From contig CM043800.1 in NCBI GenBank assembly GCA_023974075.1, forward strand, positions 41,318,685 to 41,382,684: a stretch of DNA of 64,000 nucleotides. The letters are read 5' to 3'. The translations under genes were made by a program, and so were the position numbers. Of the stretch, positions 44,119 to 56,321 are shown one piece after another (the first letter of the stretch is position 1; every line of letters begins with the position of its first letter). The stretch is from Chaenocephalus aceratus. Taxonomy: Eukaryota; Chordata; Actinopteri; Perciformes; Channichthyidae. A model generated the notes under the pieces. It had not been told where the DNA came from and ran no database searches. It was given only the letters and a program-made list of their open reading frames with translations.

Positions 44119-45411
44119 AATAATCGGATAATTTGCACTTAAATTAAACTGTGTGCATACCCTGAAACACATATTTCTCCATGAATGTATACCAAGCAAA
44201 GCTGAATCCTTCAAATTGCAAAGGGCATCTTCAATGCTGTTTCAACTGTTTCCTTTATAGATATTGTCATGTGGTATGCATAGTGACCAAGTCAGTTAGT
44301 TGACATAAACATCATCTTAAATCAGCCTATACATTAAGGTCAATCAGTTTTCATATAATTATATTCATCCATGACAATCAATGTGCACATAGGTCCATCA
44401 CATTTTGATCGCTTCTCTATTTTGTTGTTGTTGTGCCTTTTCAGCAGCGATATCATATTTCTGAGAATGCAAAGTACACACATTATCTAATCAAACGAGG
44501 AAGTTGTGACTTAAATGATCCACTTGGCAGTGTGTGTCATCTTTGTTTATCTGACCATGAACTACAACCAGTTTTATCTGGGAATTTACAGTAAACCGCG
44601 AGCACATAACAAAAACAAGAGACATAGCAACAACAACTACCAACACTGTAAACTCCCGCAGACAGTACACACGTTCATCCTCTGAACGTGTGTACTGTCT
44701 ATTACGTGTGTGAAGACGGAGAAAGTAAAGAATACAGTTTATATTTAAATGTTAGCACCCCCCGAAGAGGCACAAGCTCTTACGTTGAGTCTGGAGTTTC
44801 AATACATTCTAAATCATCAGTAAAGTCTACGACCATATTTCGGAGGGATATGCTACATATTAACTTTCAATTTTATACTTTATACTTTTCAGTTCTTCAA
44901 TAACATTACTTAATTACACTTCACTTTCCGGACACAGTTCCATTATATTCACTGTCGATTGTTATTTTTTAATAGTCTTTGCGGAATTTGGCCGTGTAAA
45001 TTGTCCTCTTGGCTTGCCGTACAGCCAATGCGTGACGTCATTAGTAAGCGTATGTGGCTATGATTCCCGCCTCCAACCGTTCTTAATATACATCCATGCT
45101 CCAACCTAGCAACTGTACTACATTTAGCACATGTAGGCCTATCGGTACCAGTAAAGGAGGTGACCAAACATAAGACAGAGAGCAGGAAATAGCACCCGAG
45201 GGTGGGGAAGGAGCCATAGCTAGCTATCAAGCTAAAGTAGCTACCGTTAGCAAACCCGAAAGGAGTGTAAGCAACTGTGGAGTTAAAGTCGCTACGAGAA
45301 GGAGAGTTGTGAGTGCTTAAGCTGTAGTAACGTGTGATTACAACGTCAGGTAGCTGCCGTGATCAAGAATTTGTAAAACGATCGATTTAGTTTAAGATAA
45401 TATAAGATATC

Positions 45412-45525
45412 AGCAGCAGAGCAGACACAACAGGATAGCCCGGAACTCACAACACGCTTACCGCAATAGTGAGGGTCCACTAGGAAAAGTTCTTTGCAAT
45501 CCGCCAATAACCGGAAGAAGAAGAG
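45412..45525 (+). other. Putative non-coding 5' exon (copy 2)
   Basis: Counterpart of 2,040-2,153; AGAAGAAGAG|GTGAGT donor preserved. A short unrelated stretch near 45,472-45,486 replaces GTAAGTGACGGGATGC of copy 1. Confidence 0.3.
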
Positions 45526-45779
45526 GTGAGTGGATTACACATCTGCAGAGGTTTCATTAAGTGTATTTACACCTGTTAGCTTAGTTTACAGTTAATCACG
45601 AATCAGAAGTTATCTTATTTAACACAACAGCTGCAATCTTGGAAGAAAGGAACTCACAAAAAAACTTTAAAATGTGCGCCAAAAATAGTCTCAAATTATC
45701 TTTAAATAAAGGCTAAAAGCCATCGGCTAACAGCTAAAGTCTAAAAGCTATCGACTAGCTTTATGAACGCAGCCCCAGG

Positions 45780-45800
45780 TGTGTGTGTGTGTGTGTGTGT
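45780..45800. repeat. Short (GT)n run
   Basis: Longer than the counterpart in copy 1 (about 2,406-2,420). Confidence 0.8.
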
Positions 45801-46299
45801 TTTATTCTCATTCAGGTGGAGGAAATACCTTAATAATTACTTTCTCTAACATTATTATATCGTTTAGTTTGAGTAAACGCTCCCTTTCTACCTTCAGCAT
45901 ATTTTTAGTACGGTAACGCTTCTTTATTACCGTTAGCATTCTGGTTTCTGTTAGGTAACTCCTTTATGTTACAGGATGAATCCTCAGTTGATTGACTTGT
46001 TGTTTCTAGTCTCCTCCTGACTGACTGAGTCCTGGAGCTGTGAGTTTCTCCTCTTCAGTGAAGCAGCTTTATTACTGTCTCCTATTGTCACAGACAAAGT
46101 AGCATTACATGGAAATACTCAAGTAAAGTAAAAGTACCTCTAAATAGTACTGAAGTACAGTACTTGAGTAAATGTACTTAGTTACTTCTCACCTCTGCTA
46201 TGAACCTACGAAGTAGCTGTGGATTAGTTTTGTTGTGTCTGTCGGTTGTATTGAGTTGTCTTGTTTTGTGTCAGCTCTAGTTTTGTTGATTTATTTCAG

Positions 46300-46365
46300 A
46301 GACCCAGCCGGAGAAGGAGCACTGAGAGCAGCATGGACGAGAACAAAGAGACCCCTGGAGCTCAG
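46300..46365 (+). CDS. First coding exon of the duplicated zinc-finger gene
   Basis: Same acceptor, ATG (46,333), eleven codons and phase-0 donor as the exon at 6,416-6,481, with no coding change. Conservation of the splice sites and reading frame in both copies, while the surrounding intron has changed, supports a real exon. Its finger exon would be outside the window to the right, after the U2-type element that begins at 54,783. Confidence 0.5.
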
Positions 46366-46854
46366 GTCAGTGTGCACTTCATCACAATATATTCCTAATT
46401 CCAGCGTTTCTGCCAGCCGGGCGTCTTGCCGTCAATTGACGCCCTTATTCAGCTCGGAACGCCCTGAACTCGAGCCAAAGGCGTCCAAAAGAGTTTTTAT
46501 CGCTTGAAATGACGAAAAGGACGAGGACATCCCTCTGTTGGAGGGGCAAAGCAGTCTGGTGGGATTCTTTTCTCCTCCAGCAAAGCGTGTTCCTGTGACG
46601 GAAAGTGTACTGCCGGCGAGCCTTGGGGGTGCTGGAGCACTCGCGTGAACTGTCAATACCGGAGCCTCGCAGCGGCGAAACTGAGGCTCTGGTAAACTGT
46701 GGTAACATGAAGAGCCGTTTGGGAGCCGAAAGAGCCGGCTCTACTTAGTGAGCCGAGCCAAATGATCCGACTCACTAAAAAGAGCCGGAATTCCCATCAC
46801 TAATACGTAAAGAGATAGTATCTATAAGGGAAGGCTCAATTCAAAATTCAAGTC

Positions 46855-47100
46855 CAGGGTTTCCCTCACATAGACGTTACTTGGGCCGTCCAGGTTTAAC
46901 GGCCACCAAAGTATATTTCGCGACCCTTTCATTATTATTTTGTTTGTATCTGTCCGCGGGCACGACGCCATCTGCAATCGATTTACTAGTGGACAATGAT
47001 CCCTCGCTTGCTGTACCTGTTCGCTCTGCTATCGCGTGGAGGGTCTGCTAACAAGCGACCAACAGAAAGGTTCATGTTGTTGCACCTCACAAATGCCTAA
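46855..47100 (-). mobile_element. U element fragment (copy 2)
   Basis: Counterpart of 6,973-7,218, here with the better preserved end CAGGGTTTCCC. Confidence 0.6.
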
Positions 47101-47108
47101 CACTGTTA

Positions 47109-47866
47109 TAGGGATCGACCGATATGGCTTTTTCAAGGCCGATACCGATTATTAGTAATCAAGGAGACCGATAACCGATATTTGGAACCGATATACATTT
47201 GCAGTAAAATCAGATAATCTTGGTGTCAAAAGGTGGAATAACACAAACTCCAACACAACTTCTTTGAAATGCATTTAAGCATATATTATGTTTAATGAAC
47301 TTTTAAACATCTTACAACTGGTTTCCTCTCTGTGCCATTTTCTTTAGTGCAGCCATCTGCAATGAGTTAGAGAGAGACAGAGAGTTCAAAGTGGGGCTGC
47401 AGGCTGACATCAATCAATCAATGTTTATTTATATAGCCCAATATCACAAATGTTACATTTGTCTCAGTGGTCTTCACAGTTTGTACAGAATATCAGTATG
47501 GCAATACGACACCCTCTGTCCTTAGACCCTCACATCGTACAAAGGAAAAACTTCCGGAGCAAACCCACAGTTTTAATTATGTTGACATGCTTAACTAACA
47601 ATAATGCTTAATTCATTATATCAAAACAATGCCTTGTCTATCTAGCATAACATCCCAATAAGCTGCTAGCAACTGCAAAACACTATGCTAGCTAATGTTT
47701 TGCAAAATATTAAAAGTGAGGCTATTATAGTAGACCGTCAGTCTAGTAGCCTCACTTCTAATATTTTGCTAAACATTTGCTGGATACATGTTGGCTAACT
47801 AATGAGCTTCACATAGCAACCTGAATCCGATTATCCGATTATTATCCAATTATCGGTCGACCCCTA
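47109..47866. mobile_element. hAT-type element, short form (copy 2)
   Basis: Same ends as 7,227-9,866 (TAGGGATCGACCGATA; GGTCGACCCCTA), but 758 bp because two internal blocks are missing. The left flank CACTGTTA is kept; the right flank has changed to CAACTCTTA. A 70-base imperfect hairpin (47,703-47,771) lies inside. Confidence 0.7.
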
Positions 47867-48041
47867 CAACTCTTATCCCCAAATGAAAGATCACAACCTG
47901 TTTTGAAATATACAATATGAATGCACAATATGGTTAGATAGAGGTTAGAACGTTTGTTGTATACGGTACGATTCTTTAATTGTCAGATCAAGTCTGAAAT
48001 GTGACTTTCATCACAGCAGCTCCTTGTGTAACATCAACATA

Positions 48042-49190
48042 GGCAAGGCAATTTTATTTATATAGCACTTTTCAGCACGTGGGTTGATTCAAAGTGCTTA
48101 ACAGATTAAAGCAAACGACATTTAAGAACAAATACAGCATAAATACATTATTAAAAAAACAGGCATAATAAGCAAAGGTAATGAAATAAATAAACACAGC
48201 AGGTACAGAATACATGACTGAAAAAGGCATACTGCTGTGTGAGTATGGGCAGCTCAATTAAAAGCAGCGGCAAATAGGTGCGTTTTTAATCGGGATTTAA
48301 AAATAGGAAGTGTTTCGGCGGACGTGCACGATTTAGGCAGTTTGTTCCAAATTGTTGGGGCATAATAACTAAAAGCTGCTTTTCCATGTTTGGTGGTTAT
48401 TCTCGGAACAGAGAGCAGACCCGACCTAGAAGACCTGAGACTCCTGGATGCTTCATAGTGGTGGAGGAGGTCGTCTATATACCTCGGTCCTAAGCCATTT
48501 AGTGATTTAAAAACTAGCAGTAGTATTTTAAAATCAATTCTTTGGCAGACTGGAAGCCAGTGTAATGATCTCAGAACCGGAGTGATGTGATCCACTTTTC
48601 TAGTGTCAGTGAGTACTCGAACAGCAGCGCTCTGAATCAGCTGCAGCTTTCTGATGGATTTTTTAGTGAGGCCCTGTAAATACACTATTGCAGTAGTCGA
48701 GTCTACTGAAAATAAAAGCATGGACAAGTTTTTCTAAATCCTGTTCCGACATTAGTTTTTTAATCCTTGATATATTCTTCAGGTGGTAATATGCAGACCT
48801 AATAACTGTTGTAATGTGACTGTTCAAAATCCAAGTCTGAGTCCATCACTACACCTAGATTTCTTGTTTTTGTGAGTTACTTTGTAGTCTGCCGACTGAA
48901 GCTCTGTGATTAATTTAATCGGTCCTTCTTTGCTCCAAAAACAATGATCTCAGTTTTCAGAGGTAGCATATAAATATTAAAAAGCAAAGGTGCTAAGATG
49001 GAGCCTGAGGAACACCGCATGACATATTTATCAGGGCTGATTTGTAATTGCCTATTGAGACAAAGTTTGTTCTGTCCTTCAAGTAGGAGCTAAACCAGTT
49101 AGAACTGTTGCTGAAACTCCCACCCAGTTTTCAAGACGGTCTAACAAGGCAGGACTTGTTAGACTGCAGAGGCCGCAACTCCGGAAAGAC
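48042..49190 (-). mobile_element. L2-type LINE, internally deleted (copy 2)
   Basis: Counterpart of 10,041-11,130. A longer C-terminal frame is readable here (48,254-48,727, with LRSLHWLPVCQRIDFKILLL and TIWNKLPKSCTSAETLPIFK), including about 50 bases near 48,620-48,670 that are deleted in copy 1. Confidence 0.8.
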
Positions 49191-49214
49191 AGGGCGAATC
49201 CACCAAAACCCTCA

Positions 49215-49567
49215 CGGTACGTCCACACAGCAGCGTTAAAATAATCTTCCACCGCTTCTGCCCATTCACTTTGAATGCGGGGTGACGTCACTTTGCCTCA
49301 CTTTTCGCTTCGCCGGACTGTATTGTGGGAAGCAAAGCGGAGATTTCCAGGCATCTCAGGATTCAAAAGTTGATCAATGTTCAACTTTTGAATCTTCTGA
49401 AGCTTTCGGTGGAAGCGTCAGCCAATTAAATCATATAGTACAAGCTCTAGCCAATCAAACCGCTGCTTGTGTGTCAGGGGGCGGGAGATTCATGTGATTG
49501 GTTGTTGGTCGAGCTTCAGACACGCCCACGGGCAAGCTTTTTCCAAAGCCGCTGTGTGGACGTACCG
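49215..49567. mobile_element. MITE with perfect ends and TCA duplication
   Basis: CGGTACGTCCACACAGC at the left is exactly inverted at the right (GCTGTGTGGACGTACCG), flanked by TCA (49,212-49,214 and 49,568-49,570). Length 353 bp, non-coding. PIF/Harbinger-type by its 3-bp TSD. Confidence 0.8.
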
Positions 49568-50023
49568 TCAGATGGCGTGCAGCGGAAGGTCTATGACAAT
49601 CTGATGCGTGGATAATAATAATAACTGATATTTCTATAGCGCCTTTTCAAGGGACCAAGGTCGCTTTACAGGAATAGGGCAAGCACAAACAAAACAAAAC
49701 AAACAAAGGTCAGACAGACAAAAACAACAGATCGATTTAAGGGCCGAAAGCTTTGATAAACAGATGGGTCTTGAGTGCCCTTTTGAAGGCGTCTCCAGTG
49801 TGGGGATGTTGCGAATCTCCGCAGGGAGAGCGTTCCAGAGGGTGGGGGGCTGCCCACACTGAAGGCTCTGTCCCCGAAGGTTCTCAGTTTGGTGCGGGGG
49901 GTGGTGAGGCAGGCCAGAGTCTGAAGACCGCAGGTTCCGGGGTGGGGCATGTGGGTGGAGGATGTCCGATAGGTACTGGGGGGCAAAGGGCATGGAGGGA
50001 CTTGTAGGTCAGGAGGGAGGACT

Positions 50024-51886
50024 TTATAAGTTATGCGGAACTTGACCGGCAACCAGTGGAGGTGGATGAGGGTGGGAATGATGTGCTGCCACGGCTTTTG
50101 TGTGTGTGAGGACCCGAGCTGCACAGTTTGGACATACTGGAGCCTGTCCAGGGTTTTTGTTGGGAACCCCGGAACAGGACACCATTGCAGTAGTCCAAGC
50201 GGGTGGGACAAATGCATTCACCAGGGTCTCGGCAACCGACTCCGAGAGTGACGGTCGGAGTCTGGCAATGTTCCGCAGGTGGTAGAAGAAAGCCGATTTG
50301 GTCACTGATTGACATGGGAATGGTAGGAAAGGGTGGAGTCGAGGGATCACACCCAGGTTGCGGGCTTCAGGAGATGGGGAGATGGAGCAGCCGTCGACCT
50401 CAAGGACGAAGTCACCAACCTTCTGGAGCAGGGGCCTTGGGTGCCACAACCATGAGTTCTGTTTTACTGCTGTTCAGCTTCAGATAGTTTGAAGACATCC
50501 ATGTCTTGATGTCATGCAGGCAGTTGATGAGAGACTGAGGGGGGAGCTGGGAGGATGGAGTGGTGCTGAGATACAGTTGGGTATCATCAGCGTAGCAGTG
50601 GAAGTTGAGTCCATGATGTCGGATGATCTGGCCGAGGGGGAGCATGTAAATGGTGAAACAGGGGGGGCCAAGTACAGAGCCCTGGGGTACACCGTGGTGG
50701 ACTGGGGCCGGGGGTGAGTTTGAGCCACTGATGGAGACAAACTGTTTCCTGTTGTGGAGGTAGGATGTCAACCAGGACAGCGCTGTGCCAGTGACACCCA
50801 GGAGGTCTGAGAGGCGGGTGAGGAGGATGTTGTGAGAGATGGTTGTTCAAACGCTGCAGAGAGATCCAGGAGGATGAGGATGCTGAGGCGGCCAGAGTCA
50901 GCAAACAATGAGGAGGTCGTTGGTGATCTTGATGAGGGCGGTCTCAGTGCTGTGTTGCTGTCTGAAGCCGGATTGGAAGGGCTCATAGAGCTCATGGTTG
51001 GACATGTACAGATGGAGTTGTACGGCGACCACTCTTTCCAGAGTTTTGCTGACGAAGGGAAGGTTGGAGATCGGCCGGTGGTTCTGGAGGTCGTCGGGGT
51101 CCAGGCCAGGTTTTTTGAGTATGGGGGTGACTGAGGCCATTTTGAAGCTGGTGGTGACTATACCAGAAGCCAGAGAAGCGTTGAGGATGACCACCATGTA
51201 GGGACAGAGGGTGGGTAGGCAGTCCTTGACCAGGGCTGTGGGCATGGGGTCCAGGGAGCAGGTGGAGGTCTTGGCCGAGCTGACCAGTTTGGCCACTTGG
51301 AGAGCATCCACAGGGGAGAAGGAGGAGAGGTTGGAGTGGGAGAGGCGCGGCGCTTGAGGTGCGTTACCAGGTGCCTGAAGTGCAGGTAGGGGGGAAGGCC
51401 AGTCACCAGGAGCTGCCGATAGATGTCCTCGACTTTCGCCTGGAAGAAGTCGAGAAATTTGGAGCACAGGTCGGGAGCCCTGAGGGCTGGGGGCGTCAGG
51501 GGGCCGTAGTAGGCGGTTTGATGGTGGAGAACAGTCTTCTGGGGTTGCTTTGCTGAGCACCAATGAGTAGTAGTGTGTCTTGGCATGGGAGAGAGCTTCC
51601 TTGTATGTTTTTATATGCTCACGAAAGGCCAGGAGGTGGACTGTGAGGCCAGTTTTTTTGGAGAGCCTCTCCAGCTGGCGTCCAGAGGCCTTCAACGGCG
51701 GAGTTCAGTGGTGAACCAGGGGGCAGGGCGGGTGAAGGAAACAGTCCGTGTTTTAATGGGGGCGAGAGCGTTAGACTGAGGGATAGGGCAGGTGTTTGTA
51801 GTGGGCTACCAGGCCATCCACAGTGGAGTCGGAGGGACCCGAGGCCATGTGGGTAGCTATCAGGTCGGATAGGGCTGGTTGCACTC
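50024..51886 (-). pseudogene. L2 LINE reverse transcriptase, frameshifted
   Basis: In minus-strand order: a linker (ERLSKKTGLTVHLLAFREHI, about 51,650); the block NHRPISNLPFVSKTLERVVA (about 51,090); LHLYMSNHELYEPFQSGFR and QQHSTETALIKI; the first catalytic block ILILLDLSAAF (about 50,860); GVPQGSVLGPPCFTIYMLPL (about 50,680); and the catalytic FHCYADDTQLYL (about 50,600). After these come LKLNSSKTELMVV and C-terminal pieces to about 50,030. This is the CR1/L2-superfamily polymerase used for target-primed reverse transcription. All catalytic acids are present, but at least four frame changes separate the blocks. Confidence 0.85.
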
Positions 51887-52632
51887 ACAGTCTTGATGTT
51901 CCTAAACGTAATGGTACGTGTGGGATGCTGCCTGGGCAGAGAGACCGAACAGTGAAGAGGATGGCGTGATGGTCAGATACAGCCAGGTCGAGGCGCTGTA
52001 GGTCGGGGGGGGCGGAGAGCCGGTAGAGCACACCAGATCCAGCGTGTGGCCTTTGATGTGGGTGGGGCCCCTGGACATGTTGCTTGATGCTGAAGCAGTC
52101 CAAAAGTGAAGAGGAATTCAGCAGCGAATGTGCAGTTACTGGAGTCACGTGGATGTTAAAATCACCGAGCAGGAAAGTTGATGGAGACATGGAGCAGAGA
52201 GAGGTGAGTAACTCAGACAGCTCAGACAGGAAGGTAGTGGAAGCTTTAGGTGGGCGGTAAATGAGGGCAACCTGGAGCGGAGCAGACCCGGCCAGTTTGA
52301 AGACAACACACTCAAATGAGGTGCTAGTAGGTACTGGGAGTTCTTTAACCAGAATGGCAGCTCGGTGGATAACAGCCAATCCACCGCCACGACCCAGGGA
52401 GCGGGGCTTCTGGATGTACAAATAGCCTGGGGGGTGTAGCTTGATTGAGTGTCACAAAGTCCTGCTGACTTTGCCATGTCTCTGTTAAGCATAGGATGTC
52501 AATGCTTCTGTCAGTGATAATGTCGTGGATGAGTAGTGCTTTGTTGTTGAGGGAGCGGGTATTCTGCAACATAAATGTCACGTAGTTGTTCATAGCTACT
52601 GGGGAGGGAGAAAACCAGCACACTGTCAGCAC
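51885..52632 (-). pseudogene. L2 LINE endonuclease domain, frameshifted
   Basis: The minus strand gives MLQNTRSLNNKALLIHD (QN block), DILCLTETW (catalytic Glu block), then after a shift near 52,420 GGGLAVIHRAAI, ECVVFKLAGS, VALIYRPPK, LLGDFNIHV (catalytic Asp/Asn block) and LDLAVSDHHAILF (SDH block). These are the ordered motifs of an apurinic/apyrimidinic-type LINE endonuclease that nicks target DNA. Only one or two frameshifts interrupt the domain. Confidence 0.85.
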
Positions 52633-53230
52633 AGGCCAGGGACCTCAGGTAGATAGAGCGAACGGGAGGTTTGTTCGGATGACGTTGTTTGTTGTGATGA
52701 CGACATCGCCGTGCGACAGACCGTTTGTCAGAAACAACGGCAGGGATAGGTGTTTCGGAGTAGGAAAACTTGCATCTGGATGCCCGGTGTATGTAGCGGG
52801 GACGACGCAGAAGCCCAAGGGATTTGATAACGGCGAGGCAGTCGGGGATAGTGTGGTAGAAAAAGTTACGAAGTTCCAGCGTGGAGTAATGGAGCAGCAT
52901 CACGAGAAGAGCGGCGAGCCAGCTAGCAGCTAGCACCATTAGCCCTGCAGAAACCGGACCTCAAACCTCGGCAGCGGTGATGAAAAACAGCCCAGTTGGA
53001 ATGGCCGGACTTGAGGAAGAGTTCGTGGATAGTCCTGGGAGTGTGGCAGAGAGGAGCCCAGTCGGAGAAATCCGGAACGGAGACTATACTGAGAGCAGAG
53101 CGTGATGGTGAGCTGGGTTTTGCTAATAGCAGGATGGCAGAGGCTAAGAGCTAAACAACAGCCACACATAGTCGGCTGAGCAGCGGAGATGGCAGAAAAC
53201 ACAAAACCAGAGGAGAACAATATTTCCGCT
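52511..53230 (-). pseudogene. L2 LINE 5' coding region
   Basis: Upstream of the endonuclease the minus strand has a frame (52,939-52,511) with a hydrophobic start followed by an Arg/Lys-rich segment (ARRCRHHNKQRHPNK). A second frame (53,220-52,939) follows upstream. I see no coiled coil or zinc knuckle to identify an ORF1 protein. It is included because it is continuous with the LINE. Confidence 0.45.
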
Positions 53231-53250
53231 GTGTATGGGAATTAAATAGC

Positions 53251-53508
53251 TTGATGGCAGAGAGTGGTAGGACACGAAGTAAGCGTCGGCATGAGGAGCG
53301 GCGAAAAACACGCCTGCGTCCCCTCAATGCTGACCATTGCTTGCTTGATTTTCAACAAAATCAAGCAAGCCCTCTAACAGAAGGAGTGAAATTTAGGCTT
53401 CTCTTCTCCGCTCGCTTGCAAGTCTCGTTTGAGGATGGAACGTTCACTTTTGAGACTCCGGAGGACGCGTACGCATTCTACAACGAGCGGGTGATGGGCA
53501 AAGAGTAG
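53251..53508 (+). CDS. 85-codon ORF antisense to the LINE 5' end, unknown
   Basis: The frame starts MMAESGRTRSKRRHEERRK (very basic) and ends in an acidic/aromatic tail (FEDGTFTFETPEDAYAFYNE). It is on the strand opposite to the LINE but inside the segment absent from copy 1. A perfect 12-base palindromic arm pair (TTGCTTGATTTT / AAAATCAAGCAA) lies within it at 53,338-53,369. I do not recognise a family. It may be an antisense ORF in the LINE 5' region, a fragment of another element carried with it, or chance. Confidence 0.3.
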   Translation: MMAESGRTRSKRRHEERRKTRLRPLNADHCLLDFQQNQASPLTEGVKFRLLFSARLQVSFEDGTFTFETPEDAYAFYNERVMGKE

Positions 53509-53896
53509 GGGGCAGTATGGTGTTCCTGGCGGCCACCCTCTACTGAGGGTTTCTCCAAACAACTGTATTCCTCTGTCTGCTTGGAGGAAGCCGTCTGCTC
53601 CTGCTACTGCATGCTGGGATAGTCCCAGAAAAAGCCGTCAGGTATGCTTTTTGATGGACAAGCGCACCACCACGCTTTCCCCGTCGTCTAAAACGCTTTC
53701 GGTCTTGGAAAGTTGTATGGCCAGAAGTCAAATGTAATCCGCAGGTTTTAAAAGCATGGTCTCTCAAAATGACGTTTTCATACAGACACAACAAGGTTTA
53801 GATAATAATTAGACCAAAAAAACAAAACACAAGACGAACGGAGTATACTGAGACTCGCAGTGACAGGATGCCGCCTCCCTCTGTCTCCTGTATACC

Positions 53897-54102
53897 AGAG
53901 GTGGGGAGTAGTCATACATGTGCAAGTCTCAAGTTACTGTGGTGAGAGTCAAGCAAGTTAAGTCCTACGAAATCCTGATGAAGAAGCCGTTTCCGCATTT
54001 AAATCAGTGGTTATGAAAACTAGAGTTTTATTTTCAACATTAACAACAATGGAGAGTGGGGCTCTGAAATCATAAAACAGGTAATAGGGGGAATAATTGG
54101 GC

Positions 54103-54175
<73 letters not shown>

Positions 54176-54782
54176 GAGGTGCCTGCGGTTCGCTCGTTAG
54201 CTGTTCTAATGAAGGTAAACACAGTGAAGGCACAGCTCTTTGTAGCTGGTGCTGCTCTTCTCAGATTCTGCTGAGTTACACTGCCTCCTGGTGCTGCAGA
54301 GATTTCATGAAGTGAAGGGGGTTCTTCTATAAAACAGCTGTGGGCAGCAGATACTGTGAGTGTCACAGACATGAATACATAGGTCAAGGCAGACTGGTTC
54401 ACAGACTCTCCTGTTTTGCTGATCCAGTGCTTGAACAAATAACTCTACACCCCTGGCCGAAATGTCCCTAAAAATGAAGTCCGAGTTTGAAATATATCTC
54501 AAATAATGTATGTATTTCCCCACATAAACATAACAGTCTGCAATGAAAACGGCTGTCTCCTGTGCGCTCCACTTCCTACTTTCTCCTGTGAACGAGATTT
54601 TCTCTCTCTTTTTTTTCTTTCATTGCCCTCTAGGGGCTTCGTACAATACAAAAACAAATGCAAATATTTTATTTTAAAAAGTAAAGTCCTTTCGAGTCAT
54701 CAAGTCTCAAGTCATGAATACCAAGTCAAAGTTCAAGTCGAGTCTTTTATCAATGTTAGTCAAGCAAGTCTCAATTAAAAAA
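53897..54782. mobile_element. CAAGTC-rich MITE, uninterrupted copy
   Basis: Begins CCAGAGGTGGGGAGTAGTC and contains CAAGTCTCAAGT near both ends. Counterpart of 12,376-12,990 plus 16,408-16,671. The right end is cut by the U-type element at about 54,783. Contains the (GT)n tract at 54,105-54,172. Confidence 0.45.
54105..54172. repeat. (GT)34 microsatellite
   Basis: 68 bp of pure GT, against 18 bp at the same place in copy 1 (12,591-12,608). Confidence 0.95.
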
Positions 54783-54998
54783 AATGCAACAACATTAACA
54801 TTGACCTTTCTGTTGGTCGCTTGTTAGCAGACCCTTCACGCGATGGGAGAGCGAACAGGTACAGGCAGGAGCCACAAACCACAAAAGAGACAGGAGTTTA
54901 AACTTCTTTGTTTTTTGCTCTCCATCTCTGACAGTCTGGACACTGATGTTGATGCTGGCAAATGGCTTGGCGCCCACGAAGAATCCAGTACCTGCGTC

Positions 54999-56321
54999 TC
55001 ATTTCCCCAAGTACCCGTTCAGGGGCCTGGGTGAAGCAGTTTTCTCGTCATAATGCTTGATGAGGAGTTTAGTTATGGCATGTTTTGGATCCAATATTAT
55101 TGGATGGATACTGTCCTGGGTAAGGTTCTCTACTCTTCGAAGTCGACCACCTACTCTGATGAGCCCAAGAGGCAGGGTCATAATCGGGAGACAAAGATAG
55201 GAGTTTACTACTCTTTAGAATTGATTTATTTTTTCTTTTGAGGGCATTGAATTTTTCAGGGAAGCTCTCTGCTTGGGCCCTTTTGAAGAAGATGTCTCTC
55301 TGAGTCTGTATAGCTTTGGGCTATGTTTGAAATGTTATCTGCCGCCCCATAGAGCAGATTCCTGGTATCGTTGACGAGGTCGTCCAGGTATGGTACTTGG
55401 TTGGGTCGGGAGTTTTTGTGTCCATAGTCATTACTGCTCCGCAGAACATTGATTTTCGGATTTTCTCAACAGGCTCAGATTTAGTTTCAAGACATGGATT
55501 AGCTGGCCAACAGTTTGTATTAAGCAAGAGGAAAGACGGGCCCTGACTCCATCTGTATTTATGTGAAATTTCGACTAGAGTTCTTCCCCTAGTTATGTCA
55601 TCAGCTGGATTATTATTTGAGTCAACATACCTCCAGCTCTTTGTGTCGGTCAGGGTCTGAATCTCAGCTATTCTTGTGCCAACAAACACCTTGTAACGGC
55701 AAGAGTCGGATATTATCCATGATAGGACGGTGGTTGAATCTGTCCAGAGGGTCTGTAGAGGAATAGTGAGTTTGGTAATAAGGAGGTTGGCCATTTGGTC
55801 ACCAGATAGAGCTGCACATAGTTCAAGGCGTGGGATAGATAGCTGGCGCTTAGGGGCAACACGAGATCTGGCCATTATGAAACTGACATGAGTTTGATCA
55901 TGTTTATCCTGCGTCTGAAGGTACGCAACAGCTCCATACACACGCTCAGAGGCGTCGCAGAAAACATGCACATGGTGGTCGGTGGTTGTGTTGGTGAAGA
56001 TGTGGAGATAGCAGCGAGGGAAGTTGATGTTCAGGGAGATTTTGCAGTTCCAACTCCCATGATTGCCATTTCCTCAATAGGCTTTCTGTCTTAATTACAT
56101 TATCCCATCCTCTATCCTGCTTCCATAGATCCTGCACCAGTATCTTTGCACGGGTAGTGGAAAGGGATCAGATAGCCTAAGGGGTCATATTGAGATGCCA
56201 AGACCTTGTAGATATTTCTCATTGTTGGTTGGTGGTAAGTGATTGTTTTGTTTTTATAGCCCAGCGTTTCTTTGAAGGCAGTTCCATTGAAGGCCCAATG
56301 TAGGCTCTTTAGGGTCTCCAC
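54999..56321 (-). pseudogene. BEL/Pao RNase H and partial integrase (copy 2)
   Basis: Pieces of the frame seen at 16,804-18,168: QYDPLGYLIPF (about 56,190), FCDASERVYGAVAYL (about 55,950), IPRLELCAAL, LWTDSTTVLSW and NNNPADDITRG, then HPIILDPKHAITKLLIKHYD near the integrase zinc-binding part. A frameshift just before HPGPERVLGE-type sequence (about 55,030) and others near 55,370, 56,030 and 56,160 break it. The catalytic integrase core is absent, as in copy 1. Confidence 0.75.

Larger units (their letters stand above)
49614..53616 (-). mobile_element. Near full-length L2-type LINE, copy 2 only
   Basis: Copy 1 has the empty site (GCGTGGATAAGTCCCAG, about 11,572-11,588). GGAT flanks both ends here (49,610-49,613 and 53,617-53,620). 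The 3' end (left) has a TAATAATAATA tail. The minus strand then gives polymerase and apurinic-type endonuclease domains. Because it is missing from copy 1, it most likely inserted after duplication. Many frameshifts, as described for the pseudogenes, suggest age or assembly noise. Confidence 0.85.

Noticed and set aside
50033..51779. Series of plus-strand ORFs (60-100 codons)
   Set aside because: All are antisense to the LINE reverse transcriptase; GC-rich codon choice leaves the opposite strand open.
53951..54173. Regular short repeats suggesting a CRISPR-like array
   Set aside because: They are a pure GT microsatellite with no spacers, in a eukaryotic genome.
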